From assembly GCF_014203795.1 (NCBI RefSeq), contig NZ_JACHJU010000001.1:3410001-3474000 (forward strand): 64,000 nt of DNA. Reading direction: 5' to 3'. Each line of letters starts with the position of its first letter. The stretch's first letter is position 1. The stretch comes from Streptosporangium album. Its GTDB lineage: Bacteria; Actinomycetota; Actinomycetes; Streptosporangiales; Streptosporangiaceae. The position numbers and the translations under genes were made by a program. Of this stretch, positions 18,706 to 28,676 are shown piece after piece. The notes below the pieces were generated by a model. That model searched no databases. It worked only from the letters and a program-made list of their open reading frames with translations, and was not told the origin of the DNA.

Positions 18706-19252
18706 GTGCCCGTCTCCGTCATGAGTGTGCCTTCCGGATGGTGATCATTACTTTCATCCATCCTTCGCCGCACGCCCGCATTTTCTTCCCGCCCCCGAAG
18801 GGCGGCCATTCAGCAGCCGGGCGCGTTTTCCGCGCATGCCAACTCGTCCCGCCACCAGGGTGATCGCCGCCTTCATTCTCCGGCCTTCTCCCAGAAGGAC
18901 TCAGCCGAAAGTGCGGTGGGGAGTGGAGGAGCTTGGGGAGGGGTAGTGACGTGCGAAATACGGGGCTAGCCTGTAACGACCTACTTTCGACTGGTGGTCG
19001 CCGTGGTGTTCGGCGCGTGGGCGGCGCTGGCCGCGACCGGCCGAAGAGCCGCAGCGCGGCCAGCGACCGCCCGACGCGCGCGGGGCGCCACAGGCGGCAC
19101 GCGCCTTGAAAGACGTAGAGAAAGTTCTCATTCAGTCGGGTGCTGACTGTGCTGAGCTGGCCTTATGTGGCGTTGTGGTTGAGGCCGGAGTACCGGATGA
19201 TGCTTGACACTTCAGGCCGTGCGCCTTGCTCGTGGTCCTCGGGGCTGCTGGG
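18706..19252. other. Spacer with a possible small membrane ORF
   Basis: No strong gene. A plus-strand frame from a GTG at 18994 to a stop at 19144 gives 50 residues starting VVAVVFGAWAALAATGRRAA, one hydrophobic helix followed by an Arg-rich tail with coding-like third-position GC. It resembles the short membrane or transfer-associated proteins of actinomycete integrative elements, but I cannot confirm this. The remainder shows nothing recognisable. Confidence 0.25.
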
Positions 19253-19507
19253 CTATTCGGCGGTGTTCTGGTCGTCGTCGGGTCGGCCGGCGAAGCTGCC
19301 GAGCCCTCGGACGGTGTAGATGGAGCCCTCGGCGCGGAGCGCCTTCATCACCTTGTGGGCGGTCATGCGGGCGATGCCGAACTCTTGCATCAGGTCGTTC
19401 TCGCTGGGGACGCGTGAGCCGGGGCGGTAGGCGCCGGAGGCGATGCGTTCGCGGATGACCTCCGCCACCTGCTGCCACCTGGGCTGATCCTCGCGCCATT
19501 CGATCAT
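19253..19507 (-). CDS. Small GntR-family transcriptional regulator
   Basis: An 84-residue protein made of little more than the GntR winged helix (VAEVIRERIASGAYRPGSRV, then PSENDLMQEFGIARMTAHKVM). It has no effector-binding domain. Such short GntR proteins are frequent in actinomycete plasmids and integrative elements, where they repress transfer or integration genes. It is divergent from a small gene at 19604 and separated from it by an inverted repeat that could be its operator. Confidence 0.85.
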   Translation of the reverse strand: MIEWREDQPRWQQVAEVIRERIASGAYRPGSRVPSENDLMQEFGIARMTAHKVMKALRAEGSIYTVRGLGSFAGRPDDDQNTAE

Positions 19508-19512
19508 GAGAC

Positions 19513-19562
19513 CACTGTAGGAACCTCTGCACGACCATCGTTCTCTGGATGGCCCTACAGTG
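19513..19562. promoter_or_regulatory. Inverted repeat between GntR gene and divergent small gene
   Basis: CACTGTAGG at 19513-19521 is the perfect reverse complement of CCTACAGTG at 19554-19562, with a 32-bp spacer. A second smaller palindrome CCTATAGG follows at 19564-19571. Placement between divergent genes, one encoding a GntR protein, makes these candidate operators. Confidence 0.5.
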
Positions 19563-19603
19563 CCCTATAGGCATCCATGAACCACCATCTCTACGCTCGA
19601 CCC

Positions 19604-19831
19604 ATGACAACGACGGGATATGACCTCGATGCGCTCCGTGTGACGTTCCCCCGATGGGCGATCTTCCGCAGCGACGCAGGCGCGTTCTACGAACTCTGCC
19701 AGGCGGGCGGGCTGCTGTTCATCCGGCGCACGTATCGCTCCGATGCCGTGCTCATGCACGAGAGCGAGTGGCTGCGGACCGCCGATGGAGAGCGGCTGTG
19801 GCTACGGGTCCTGCTCGGCCAAGCGCGCTGA
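19604..19831 (+). CDS. Small hypothetical protein of mobile-element type
   Basis: A short protein of 75 residues from the ATG at 19604, or 84 from the ATG at 19577. It contains DLDALRVTFPRWAIFRSDAG, YELCQAGGLLFIRRTYR and a C-terminal WLRVLLGQAR. No known domain is recognised. Similar short proteins beginning with an FPxWxIxR core occur next to GntR genes in actinobacterial integrative elements, so this is likely element cargo. Confidence 0.55.
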   Translation: MTTTGYDLDALRVTFPRWAIFRSDAGAFYELCQAGGLLFIRRTYRSDAVLMHESEWLRTADGERLWLRVLLGQAR

Positions 19832-19975
19832 TCAGTCCAAACGGCCATGACGTGGTTGGCTGAAGCGGCCGGATAGGCGTCGGGACGGGTCGTCGGTCGT
19901 CGGCTGACTCCGGTAACTCGTGTGTAAGCGCTCGTGTAGATCACGTTCAGACGGTGGTGTAAATGCCCGGCTAGA

Positions 19976-21019
19976 TCAGCGTGATACCGAATCTTCTCTC
20001 CTCGCGGTGAACTTGCAGCATGCCGGTCCGGCCGTGACCGTGCGAACGGCTGAGGCGATGATCGCTCGTTGCTGGGAGACGTTCATCGCCTCCCAGCGGC
20101 TCAGCATCTCCTCGGCCGTGCCGATGAAGCTCAGCAGCGGCGATGTGCGCGACATACGGGCCAACTGGGCGCGGGACTTCTCCAACCGCGCGTCGATCGG
20201 GGCGCGGGCGGCCATCCACTCCTTACGGCTGATCTCCCGCGCCGCCCACGCCTGGGCCAGCTCCTCCAACTGCTCCTCATCCGCCCGCACCTCCTCGGCC
20301 AGGCCGTCATCGTCAGCGCTGCGGGGCGTGTGCTCGCGCCGCCCGCTGATCCGTGCTGAGGCCGGCAGCCGGCGCAACGTCGTCGGGGTCCAGTAACCCC
20401 CGGCCGGAGTCGTGATCTCACGCGTGCGGAAGTCCCGGCACACGCTCGACAGCGACTCTCCGGCGAGCATGCGCCGGGCGGCCTCCCGGATCACCTCGGC
20501 TTCCTCGTCGATAACCGTGATGCGGTCCTCGGCGTAGCCGTACGGGCGCATCCCGCCGCCGGAGACCTTCCCGGCCTCGGCGCTCTGGCGACGCTGGCGC
20601 TTCTGCCGTTCGGCCTTGTGCTCGGCCTCATGCCGAGCGGCGGTCCCGAGCATCCGGGCGATCAGACGCCCGGTCGGGGTGGCCAGGTCGATCTCCCCAG
20701 TGACGGTGGCCGGCTCCACGCCGCGTCGGTCGGCCAGGTCGATCACGTCTTCCAACTCGCGAGGGGAGCGGGTCAGCCGGTCCACATGCCAGCAGACGAT
20801 GGCGTCGATGGTCCCGCCTTCAATGTCGGCCAGCAGACGCTTCCACGCGGGACGCGGGGCTCCCGAGTAGGCGCTGACGTCGTTGTCGGGGTAGACGTCC
20901 ACGACAGTCCACCCTTTGCGTTCGACCAAGGCTCGGCAATCGGCCTCCTGGCGGGCGACGCCCAACCCTGCACCCTCGCGGTCCTGGCTGATCCGGCAGT
21001 AGATCGCGGCTCGTCGCAT
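19976..21019 (-). CDS. Large serine recombinase, probably defective
   Basis: A 347-residue resolvase/invertase-type recombinase. The catalytic serine is S11 (AIYCRISQDREG), followed by the resolvase domain (VCWHVDRLTRSPRELEDVID, TPTGRLIARMLGTAARHEAE) and a recombinase domain ending TPTTLRRLPASARISGRREH. In intact actinobacterial relatives of 450-500 residues, a four-cysteine zinc ribbon follows here. In this protein the sequence jumps straight to the C-terminal helical part (EEVRADEEQLEELAQAWAAR), and no CxxC pair is present. The last 20 residues also look atypical. The gene start is about 28 bp from the right-hand msrA-like repeat, as expected for an integrase next to its att site. Confidence 0.85.
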   Translation of the reverse strand: MRRAAIYCRISQDREGAGLGVARQEADCRALVERKGWTVVDVYPDNDVSAYSGAPRPAWKRLLADIEGGTIDAIVCWHVDRLTRSPRELEDVIDLADRRGVEPATVTGEIDLATPTGRLIARMLGTAARHEAEHKAERQKRQRRQSAEAGKVSGGGMRPYGYAEDRITVIDEEAEVIREAARRMLAGESLSSVCRDFRTREITTPAGGYWTPTTLRRLPASARISGRREHTPRSADDDGLAEEVRADEEQLEELAQAWAAREISRKEWMAARAPIDARLEKSRAQLARMSRTSPLLSFIGTAEEMLSRWEAMNVSQQRAIIASAVRTVTAGPACCKFTARREDSVSR

Positions 21020-21046
21020 AGGTCACATAGATACACGTTGGTAGGC

Positions 21047-21093
21047 ACCGGGGTTACGTGCCCTGTGGGCATCGCGCCTGCCGGTGAGTGAAC
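21047..21093. repeat. Right copy of msrA-3'-end repeat (att-like site)
   Basis: This copy matches 9422-9468 at 39 of 47 positions and encodes, out of any gene context, the MsrA-like tail GTGVTCPVGIAPAGE and a stop. It is followed by a decayed copy (one-base frameshift) of the start of the gene that follows msrA. Its position beside the recombinase gene start fits attR. Confidence 0.55.
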
Positions 21094-22371
<1,278 letters not shown>

Positions 22372-22684
22372 CGCGATCCGGATCAGCCATGTGCGGCTCC
22401 GGCCTCACCGTGGCATTCACGTTCGTGGCCTTCGGCGGCATCGTCTCGGCGACGGCTCCGCCGGAGCAAGATACGGCCTTCTCCCGTAGGCATCTGTGCG
22501 GCGTGCGACTGTGCTCGCATGCCGCAGGAATCGGACCGCCGAAAGGCCGTCAAGGTCGTCGGAGTCTGAGGCTCACCGGCCACTTGGCAGTGCACGGCGG
22601 CCGGCGTCCTGTGCGTGAGCACCGGCTGAACAGCGATGCGAGCGCCGGCTTTTCAGACACCCTCCAGTGCGCATGAAGCCGGGA
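22372..22684. other. Spacer without a supported gene
   Basis: Convergent region between the aminopeptidase and the kinase gene. A plus-strand frame from 22389 (95 codons) begins with a hydrophobic stretch but becomes Arg/Gly-rich, looks like an antisense reading and lacks an RBS. I do not support it as a gene. Confidence 0.4.
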
Positions 22685-25600
22685 TCATCCGCAGACTTTC
22701 CGGTACGGCAGCGAGGGAACGTAGGTCTTCCACTCCTGCGGGGTCAGCGACCGTCCGGCCCGTGCGCAGACGGCGTTGACGACGGCCCATGCCGCAGCGG
22801 GGAAGCGTCTGACCGTCCCGTTCCTGTCCACGGTCAGGACATCGGTCCCGTCGGGGGTGAAGGAAACCGACAGCAGCTCGCCGGTCTCGGGGTCCAGGCC
22901 GCCGCCGGTGTCGGCGGACAGGCCGAGATCGTTTCCCGTGAGCGGATCGAACAACCGCACGCGGCCGTCTCCCTCGTTGACCGCGACGAGATCCTCGGTG
23001 GGTGAGTAGGCGGCGACCCCGGCGAAGGTGTCTCGGATGGGAGTGCCGATCATGCGCAGGGTAGCGGGGTCCCACAGAGTCACGCGTCCGCGCGAGTCGA
23101 ACACGACGACGGCCTTGCCTGAGTGGGTGAAGTACACCCTGCTGCCGTAGGTGTCCTTGCCGCCGGCGCCGAAGGGTTCGCCGATCGCCTTCCCGCTGGT
23201 GGTGTCGAGAAGCCGATGCTCGGGGCCGACGACGGCCAGTCGCCGGCCGTCGGGGGAGAACGCCAGGTCCTGCTCCATGCCCGTGGGCGCCTGCCACAGC
23301 CTGCGACGGGCCTGCCAGTCCCAGAGCTCCACGGCGTGCCTGCGCGGGGAACGTCCGTTGAGGGGGGTGTCCAGGGTGAGCGCGAGTCTGGTCCCGTCGG
23401 GACCGAAGTGCACGGTCTGGGCTTTCAGGTCGTCTTTGCCGACGGCGAACTCGGCCACGACCTTCCTGGTGGCCGTGTCCAGGACCTTGATCCTGCCCCG
23501 GGACAGGAGGGCCATCCGCCGCCCGTCCCCGCTGAAGTCGATGCTCCCGGCAGCGGGCAGGGGGCCGATCGGCTTTCCGCTCGGGGCCGCGTGCAACGTC
23601 GTGACGCCCTCCGGATCCTCCTCCTCCACCACCAGGTGGCGCCCGTCCCGGCTGAACGCGGCCGCGTTCACCGACCCTGACTCCGTCTCGGTCATCAAGT
23701 CGGCGACGTCGACGGAGAAGACCTGATCTCCCATGAGATACCGGAACGCCGAGCCGTCGAAGGCGCCCACGGGCATGACGCCGATGTCCCCGTCACCCCG
23801 GACTGCGACCTCGCTGACCAACTGGGCGTCGGGCAGCCGCCAGAACTGGATGCTCTCGCGTGCCGCCGTCGCCAGCAGCCGCCCGTCCGCGTTGAAGACC
23901 GGATCGCCGTGGTTCCAGGTCTCCTCTATCCCGTCCTCGTCCTTCTCGCCGATCTCCGCCGCCCAGCCGCCCTTGATGCGGGTCAGCCTCAGCGTCCCGT
24001 AGCCGCGCCGCGCCAGCCACGCACCGTCGGGACTCAAGGTGCCTGTCCGGGCGGCCGGGTTCTCAGCGGTGATCACATCCCACTGGCTGTTCCCGGGCTT
24101 GACGATCACCCGTCGGCCCTCGTTCTCCATGACGGCCTCGACCCAGCCGTTGACCTGATCGGCCGTCCGGCGGAACGTCCAGGTTCTGATGACCTTCCCC
24201 GTGCGGGTGTCCCAGGCCCCCGCACGTTTGGCGGTCGCCGCGATGAGCGTACGGCCCGAGGGGGACAGGCCGACGTCCACCACCTGCCTGCCGTCAAGCC
24301 CCAGCCCGGAGATCAGGGCGGTCCGCCTGCCGGTGCGCACGTCCCACAGCCGTGCCTGGTGCTTGTCGATACTGACCAGCGTGCGCCCGTCCCGGCCGAA
24401 CGCCCTCAGGGTGTCACTCGTTTTGGCCGGATCCCTGAACATCGCCCGCTCGCGCTGGGCGAGCGAGGCGGTCAGCGCCGCCCTGGCCTGCGGTGTGCCG
24501 CTCAGCCGCCAGGCGGCCACGCTGAACAGCATGGCCAGCCGCGGGTCGGTGTGCCTGGTCGTGTCCGCCAGCGTGGCCAGCCGTACCGACTCCGACCTGC
24601 TCAGCTGAGCCGACAGTTGCTCGGCCCGGGAATCGGCGACCCCGCCCTGATAGACCGCCAGGCCACCCGCGGCCAGTGCGATGACCAGCAAGCCTGCCAG
24701 GCTCAGCGAAGCCAGCCTGGCGCGCTTGGCCCTGCGCCTGCTCAGCCGCGCCGAGGACTCCAGGAAGTCGCGCTCGGCCGGGGACAGGGTGATGTTCTTG
24801 CGGGCGGTGGCCGCCCACTGCAGGCCGTTCTCCAGGCTGCTGCCATGGAACAGGTCCCCGTCCCTGCGTCCGGACGCCACCCACAGCTTCGCGGCGGTCA
24901 GGATCTGGCGGTGTGCGGCAAGGCCATCGCGGTTGGCGTCGATCCAGCGCCGCAGGCGGGGCCAGGCATGCGGCAGGGCAGGACGCGCCAGCCAGATCTG
25001 CTCGCCGTCCCTGCTCAGCAGGTAGCCGAACACCTTCAAGATCCGCGTGATCGCCGCCGCCTCGGGCAGCGGCCTGCCCTCCATCAGTTCGGCCAGATCC
25101 GCACGCCGTACCGAAAGCTCGCCGCGCTCGCTCACGGTGACCAGCCGCAGGAAGAACTCGGCCGCCAGCTCGCGCTCGGCCGGGCCGAGCAGCGCGTAGG
25201 ACTCCTCCGCCAGCGTGCCGAGCGCGGGGTCGACATCGAGTACGGCCACGTCTGCCGCCGCACGGTTGCCCTGGGCCAGCAGCCGCCCGGTGTCGAGCCC
25301 GATGCCACCGCTGACCAGCGCGATCAGTAGTTGCCGCGCGGTGGGCCGCTCCTGCGGCTCCTTACTGAGTGCCGCAGCCACCAGCGGGCGCAACGCCTCC
25401 GGCAGCACCCCGAGGTCGGGGCTGGCGGACAGCACCCGATGCATCACCCCGCCCAGGCTCTCGGCCTCGAACGGATCGGTGCCCGTAGCCGCGTAGAGCA
25501 TGATGCCGCCCCACGCGAACACGTCGGCGGGCGTGCCCGCCCGCTGCCCGGTGAACACCTCCGGCGCCATGTAGGTAGGGGTCCCGGTCACCAGCCCCGT

Positions 25601-26083
25601 CGCGGTCAGCGACATCTCCGCGGTCCTGGCGATGCCGAAATCGATGACCCGGGGACCGTCGGGACCCAGCAGAACGTTGTCCGGCTTGAGGTCCCGGTGG
25701 ACCACGCCGGCCTCGTGGATCGCGGTCAGCGCCGTGGCCACCGCGGTGGCCAGCCGATGCAGGTCGCCGCCGACGAACCGGCGTCCCTCGTCGACCGCCT
25801 TGCGCAGGTTCGGTCCCGGCACGTACTCGCTGACGATGTAGGGTTGCGGCCCTTCCAACTCGGCGGCGATCACCCGCGCGGTGCAGAACGAGGCGACCCG
25901 CTGCGCGGCCGTGGCCTCCCTGGCCAGCTGCCCCGCCTGGCCACCGTGCAGGACCTTGATGGCCACCCGGACGCCGTCCTCGGCATAGGCCTCGTAGACC
26001 ACACCCTGACCTCCCACGCCCAGTCTTCTGGACAACCAGTAACCGCCCAGATGCTGCGGATCCCCCGCTGTCAGCATGTCCAC
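22685..26083 (-). CDS. Membrane Ser/Thr protein kinase with C-terminal WD40-like propeller
   Basis: An 1132-residue Hanks-type kinase fused to a beta-propeller. The kinase domain (about 14-265) has a Gly loop LGVGGQGV (21-28), K43, the catalytic HRDLKPDN (H129, D131) and DFG at 148-150. A linker of about 190 residues leads to one membrane helix (about 467-487, SLAGLLVIALAAGGLAVYQG). The C-terminal 600 residues hold repeated WD40-like blades with FSPDGRRLA/FTPDGTDVL-type motifs, ending with PxEWKTYVPSLPYRKVC. The propeller lies on the opposite side of the membrane from the kinase, or is a docking platform. Such fusions are common in actinomycetes; the targets are unknown. Confidence 0.93.
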   Translation of the reverse strand: MDMLTAGDPQHLGGYWLSRRLGVGGQGVVYEAYAEDGVRVAIKVLHGGQAGQLAREATAAQRVASFCTARVIAAELEGPQPYIVSEYVPGPNLRKAVDEGRRFVGGDLHRLATAVATALTAIHEAGVVHRDLKPDNVLLGPDGPRVIDFGIARTAEMSLTATGLVTGTPTYMAPEVFTGQRAGTPADVFAWGGIMLYAATGTDPFEAESLGGVMHRVLSASPDLGVLPEALRPLVAAALSKEPQERPTARQLLIALVSGGIGLDTGRLLAQGNRAAADVAVLDVDPALGTLAEESYALLGPAERELAAEFFLRLVTVSERGELSVRRADLAELMEGRPLPEAAAITRILKVFGYLLSRDGEQIWLARPALPHAWPRLRRWIDANRDGLAAHRQILTAAKLWVASGRRDGDLFHGSSLENGLQWAATARKNITLSPAERDFLESSARLSRRRAKRARLASLSLAGLLVIALAAGGLAVYQGGVADSRAEQLSAQLSRSESVRLATLADTTRHTDPRLAMLFSVAAWRLSGTPQARAALTASLAQRERAMFRDPAKTSDTLRAFGRDGRTLVSIDKHQARLWDVRTGRRTALISGLGLDGRQVVDVGLSPSGRTLIAATAKRAGAWDTRTGKVIRTWTFRRTADQVNGWVEAVMENEGRRVIVKPGNSQWDVITAENPAARTGTLSPDGAWLARRGYGTLRLTRIKGGWAAEIGEKDEDGIEETWNHGDPVFNADGRLLATAARESIQFWRLPDAQLVSEVAVRGDGDIGVMPVGAFDGSAFRYLMGDQVFSVDVADLMTETESGSVNAAAFSRDGRHLVVEEEDPEGVTTLHAAPSGKPIGPLPAAGSIDFSGDGRRMALLSRGRIKVLDTATRKVVAEFAVGKDDLKAQTVHFGPDGTRLALTLDTPLNGRSPRRHAVELWDWQARRRLWQAPTGMEQDLAFSPDGRRLAVVGPEHRLLDTTSGKAIGEPFGAGGKDTYGSRVYFTHSGKAVVVFDSRGRVTLWDPATLRMIGTPIRDTFAGVAAYSPTEDLVAVNEGDGRVRLFDPLTGNDLGLSADTGGGLDPETGELLSVSFTPDGTDVLTVDRNGTVRRFPAAAWAVVNAVCARAGRSLTPQEWKTYVPSLPYRKVCG

Positions 26084-26387
26084 GGGAGATTGGATGTCCT
26101 AAATCGCCGTAAAGTTCCGAGGGAATTGCCGCCCCCGTCCCCGAGGGCCGCGGCGCCCAGCCCGCCGCCTCCGAAGAGGTCATCTCCACCGCCTTCGGCG
26201 GCGACCGGAAGTCGCGCGAGGTGCGCGCTCCCGGCGGTAGATCATCCCTCTGGATCTTCCGCGTTCCGTGCGGTAGCTTCTGACCCGCTGACGGGGTGAG
26301 GGGTAATAACGAAGACATTCATCAAGATCGCTGCCATGTCGATCTCGGGCATGGCGCTCATGGGAGCCGTCCAGCTGGCGGTGCGGC

Positions 26388-26424
26388 AGGCTGCAGGGCT
26401 CCCACGTGCGGAGCCCTGTGGCCT
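26388..26424. repeat. Inverted repeat upstream of the DUF3800-like gene
   Basis: CAGGGCTCC and GGAGCCCTG pair perfectly around CACGTGC; with two mismatches the stem extends to 15 bp. It lies in the spacer between the kinase promoter side and the next gene. It could be a terminator or a scar; its role is unclear. Confidence 0.45.
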
Positions 26425-26484
26425 GCCCCGGGAGGCGGATCCTCCCATGCGTTTCACGGCAGTCCATCCCCGAGGGGACAGGCA

Positions 26485-27171
26485 GTGGCGGGTAATCGTA
26501 AAGGACCTGTGCGGGCAGAGTTCTCATCGACCGGCCAACTCCTTGAGATCGCCTGCGACGAGTCCGGTTCGGAGGGTGAGAAGCTCATCGGTGGGAATAC
26601 CGATGTTTTCGCACATGCCGGCGTGCGGCTGAGTGCCGAATCGGCAGCGGAGTGCGTCCGGGAAATACGGGACAGAATTCGGTCTCCGGCGGTCGAATAC
26701 AAAGCGAATCATCTGCTCCGTGAGAAGAATCGTCCGGTTCTTGAGTGGCTCCTCGGGTCGTTCTTCCGTGTGGTCGATGTTCTGCAACGTGCCGGTGCGC
26801 GAGGCCCGGTTGGCGAGATCATGGAGATGATCAGCCAGGCCAGGTCCCGCGCGGAATCTTTTCGGGCACAGCCTCTCGACGGCCAGGAGACGTTTCCGGC
26901 GCTGGACCCTCTGATCCCGGCCATCGTCCAGGCCGTCGTCCACTGGGGTGAGGGAAGAAAACCCGTTTCAATCGTTCACGACGAGAACAATGCGTTGACG
27001 GAAGAACGTATCGCCCAGCTCAAAGGGATGTTCGGCAGTCCGCACCCCGCTGCTCTCCGCTGTCCGCCAAGAGGTCGACTGGCCGATCTGAGGCTCGTCG
27101 ACTCACGCTCGGATCCACGGGTTCAATCGGCGTCGTGCCGACCGGTCACGCTGCCGGCGCCGGTGTCCTGA
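26485..27171 (+). pseudogene. DUF3800-like protein, truncated
   Basis: A GTG at 26485 starts a 228-codon frame containing LLEIACDESGSEGEKLIGG. The DES(G) motif at the N-terminus is typical of DUF3800 RNase H-like proteins. EYKANHLLREKNRPVLEWLL and a second half, KPVSIVHDENNALTEERIAQ, follow. The segment DLRLVDSRSDPRVQ should continue into the conserved (V/L)AD(F/L) region of the family. Instead it shifts into an unrelated Ser/Pro tail that overlaps the convergent imine reductase gene by 26 bp. The 3' end is therefore broken and an internal deletion after EWLLGS is also likely. Confidence 0.55.
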
Positions 27172-28036
27172 GCACCTCGGTCAGGCGTGAGAAGCCGTCG
27201 GTGCCGTGGCCGGCGTCGATCGCCCGTCGCGCGACGGCCGTGGCGGCGCTCAGCACGCCGGTGTCGATGCCGGCGGCCTGCGATGCGTGGATGATGTGCT
27301 CCATCCCCGCCACGGCCGACAGGATGGTGGACGCGTCACCGGGGTGATCCTTGTCATCGATGTTCTGGGCGAACGCGTCGATGATGCCGGGCAGCAGGGC
27401 GCCGATCCCCTTGGCGAACGGGGCGAGGTCGGTGGCCGCGATGTTCTCCGCTGAGGCGAGGGCGAAGGCGTGGGCGACACCGCTCATGGACGTCCAGAAG
27501 AGGTCGAGCAGCGCCACGTCGTGCGCCGCCGCCCGCCCGGGGTCCGCGCCCAGATGGGCGGCGGTCCCGCCCAGGCTCGCCAGCGCCGGTCGATGTGCCT
27601 GGTAGGTCCCCTCCGGTCCGCTGTAGAGGACGACGGCCGCCGGCCCTCCGATGGTCGGCGTCGGGGTCATGATGGCACCGTCGAGGTAGTCGATGCCGTG
27701 TCCGGCCGCCCACGCGGCCGTCCGGCGCGCGCGTTCGGGGGTGTCGGCGGTGAGGTTGACCAGGGTCCGGCCTTTCAGGGCGCCGGCCACGGGTTCGGTG
27801 ATCGCGTGCACGGCGTCGTAGTCGATCACGCAGGTGATCACCAGCGGGCTCGCGGCGACCGCGTCGGCGACGGTGTCCGCCCGGGTCGCGCCCTGGGCGA
27901 CAAGCGGCTCGGCCTTGGTGGCCGTACGGTTCCAGACGGTCGTGGGGTGGCCGTTCCGGAGGAACGCGCCTGCCAGTGCCTGGCCCATCGGGCCCAGGCC
28001 GAGGACTGTCACCGGCGAGCGGTCGTCGGCAGTCAT
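27146..28036 (-). CDS. NAD(P)-binding imine reductase / 6-phosphogluconate dehydrogenase-like protein
   Basis: A 296-residue two-domain reductase. The Rossmann motif VLGLGPMGQALAGAFLRNG is at the N-terminus and TTVWNRTATKAEPLVAQGA follows. The C-terminal helical domain has the AAAHDVALLDLFWTSMSGVA region seen in actinobacterial imine reductases. The substrate is unknown; members reduce cyclic imines or beta-hydroxyacid-type substrates. It is divergent from an HxlR regulator that probably controls it. Confidence 0.88.
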   Translation of the reverse strand: MTADDRSPVTVLGLGPMGQALAGAFLRNGHPTTVWNRTATKAEPLVAQGATRADTVADAVAASPLVITCVIDYDAVHAITEPVAGALKGRTLVNLTADTPERARRTAAWAAGHGIDYLDGAIMTPTPTIGGPAAVVLYSGPEGTYQAHRPALASLGGTAAHLGADPGRAAAHDVALLDLFWTSMSGVAHAFALASAENIAATDLAPFAKGIGALLPGIIDAFAQNIDDKDHPGDASTILSAVAGMEHIIHASQAAGIDTGVLSAATAVARRAIDAGHGTDGFSRLTEVLRTPAPAA

Positions 28037-28143
28037 TTCTTCCCCCGTGCATTCGGTGTCGACATGTGAACGTCCCGCCGGAGGCCCCGCTGGAGAGGCC
28101 CGGCTGGGACGTTTCGATACTGGCGCTCTGCTGAATTTCCCTC

Positions 28144-28170
28144 AAGTACCTACTATTTTGTCAGGTACTT
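28144..28170. promoter_or_regulatory. HxlR operator between divergent genes
   Basis: AAGTACCT at 28144-28151 and AGGTACTT at 28163-28170 form a perfect inverted repeat with an 11-bp spacer. The AGTAC core is typical of operators bound by HxlR/MarR winged-helix dimers. It sits 26 bp before the HxlR start in the shared promoter region. Confidence 0.65.
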
Positions 28171-28195
28171 ACCTTTTTGTAAGCGTGGAGGCGGG

Positions 28196-28531
28196 ATGAA
28201 GAAGCGGACCTACTTGTGCGGGCTCGACGCGGCCGTCGACGTCGTGGGCGGCAAGTGGAAGGCGATGATCCTGTGGGCACTCCACGACAGGGCGCTCCGG
28301 TTCGGAGAGCTGCGACGGTCGGTGTCGGGCATCAGCGAGAAGATGCTCATCCAGATGCTCCGGGAGATGGAGGTCTACGGCCTGGTGCACCGCGAGGTCT
28401 ACCACCAGGTCCCACCGAAGGTGGAGTATTCGCTGACCGAGTTCGGCCACTCGCTCAACACCGCGCTCATCCCTCTCGGCCTGTGGGGGGAGACGCACAT
28501 GCAGACCATCGAGGCCATTCCCCGCGACTGA
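28196..28531 (+). CDS. HxlR-family transcriptional regulator
   Basis: A 111-residue winged-helix regulator of the HxlR type. It has the conserved early cysteine (YLCGLDAAVDVVGGKWKAMI), then LRFGELRRSVSGISEKMLIQ and the wing VHREVYHQVPPKVEYSLTE. The cysteine C8 is the usual redox or aldehyde sensor residue in this family. An RBS-like GGCGGG precedes the ATG. It is expected to bind the palindrome at 28144-28170 and to control the divergent imine reductase gene. Confidence 0.93.
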   Translation: MKKRTYLCGLDAAVDVVGGKWKAMILWALHDRALRFGELRRSVSGISEKMLIQMLREMEVYGLVHREVYHQVPPKVEYSLTEFGHSLNTALIPLGLWGETHMQTIEAIPRD

Positions 28532-28562
28532 GGGTCCGTCGAGCGATGCCCCGGGCCACTGC

Positions 28563-28676
28563 TCAGCGAGGACGCCGGGTCAGGGGCAGGGCGAGTCCCA
28601 GCGGTAGTGCGGCGTAGGCCGCGCACACGGTGAAGGCCGCTCCCGTCGACAGAATCGGCTCCTGTTCTCCTGTCAT
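28563..28676 (-). CDS. Possible 37-residue membrane peptide coupled to the ABC permease
   Basis: The ATG (28674-28676) overlaps the permease stop (ATGA), so translation could be coupled. The peptide reads MTGEQEPILSTGAAFTVCAA and ends ALPLGLALPLTRRPR: one hydrophobic helix and a basic tail. It may be an accessory small membrane protein or the remnant of a larger gene. Evidence is limited to the overlap and composition. Confidence 0.4.
   Translation of the reverse strand: MTGEQEPILSTGAAFTVCAAYAALPLGLALPLTRRPR

Noticed and set aside
22389..22676. 95-codon frame between aminopeptidase and kinase genes
   Set aside because: No RBS, no recognisable domain and an Arg-rich second half; it may be noise.
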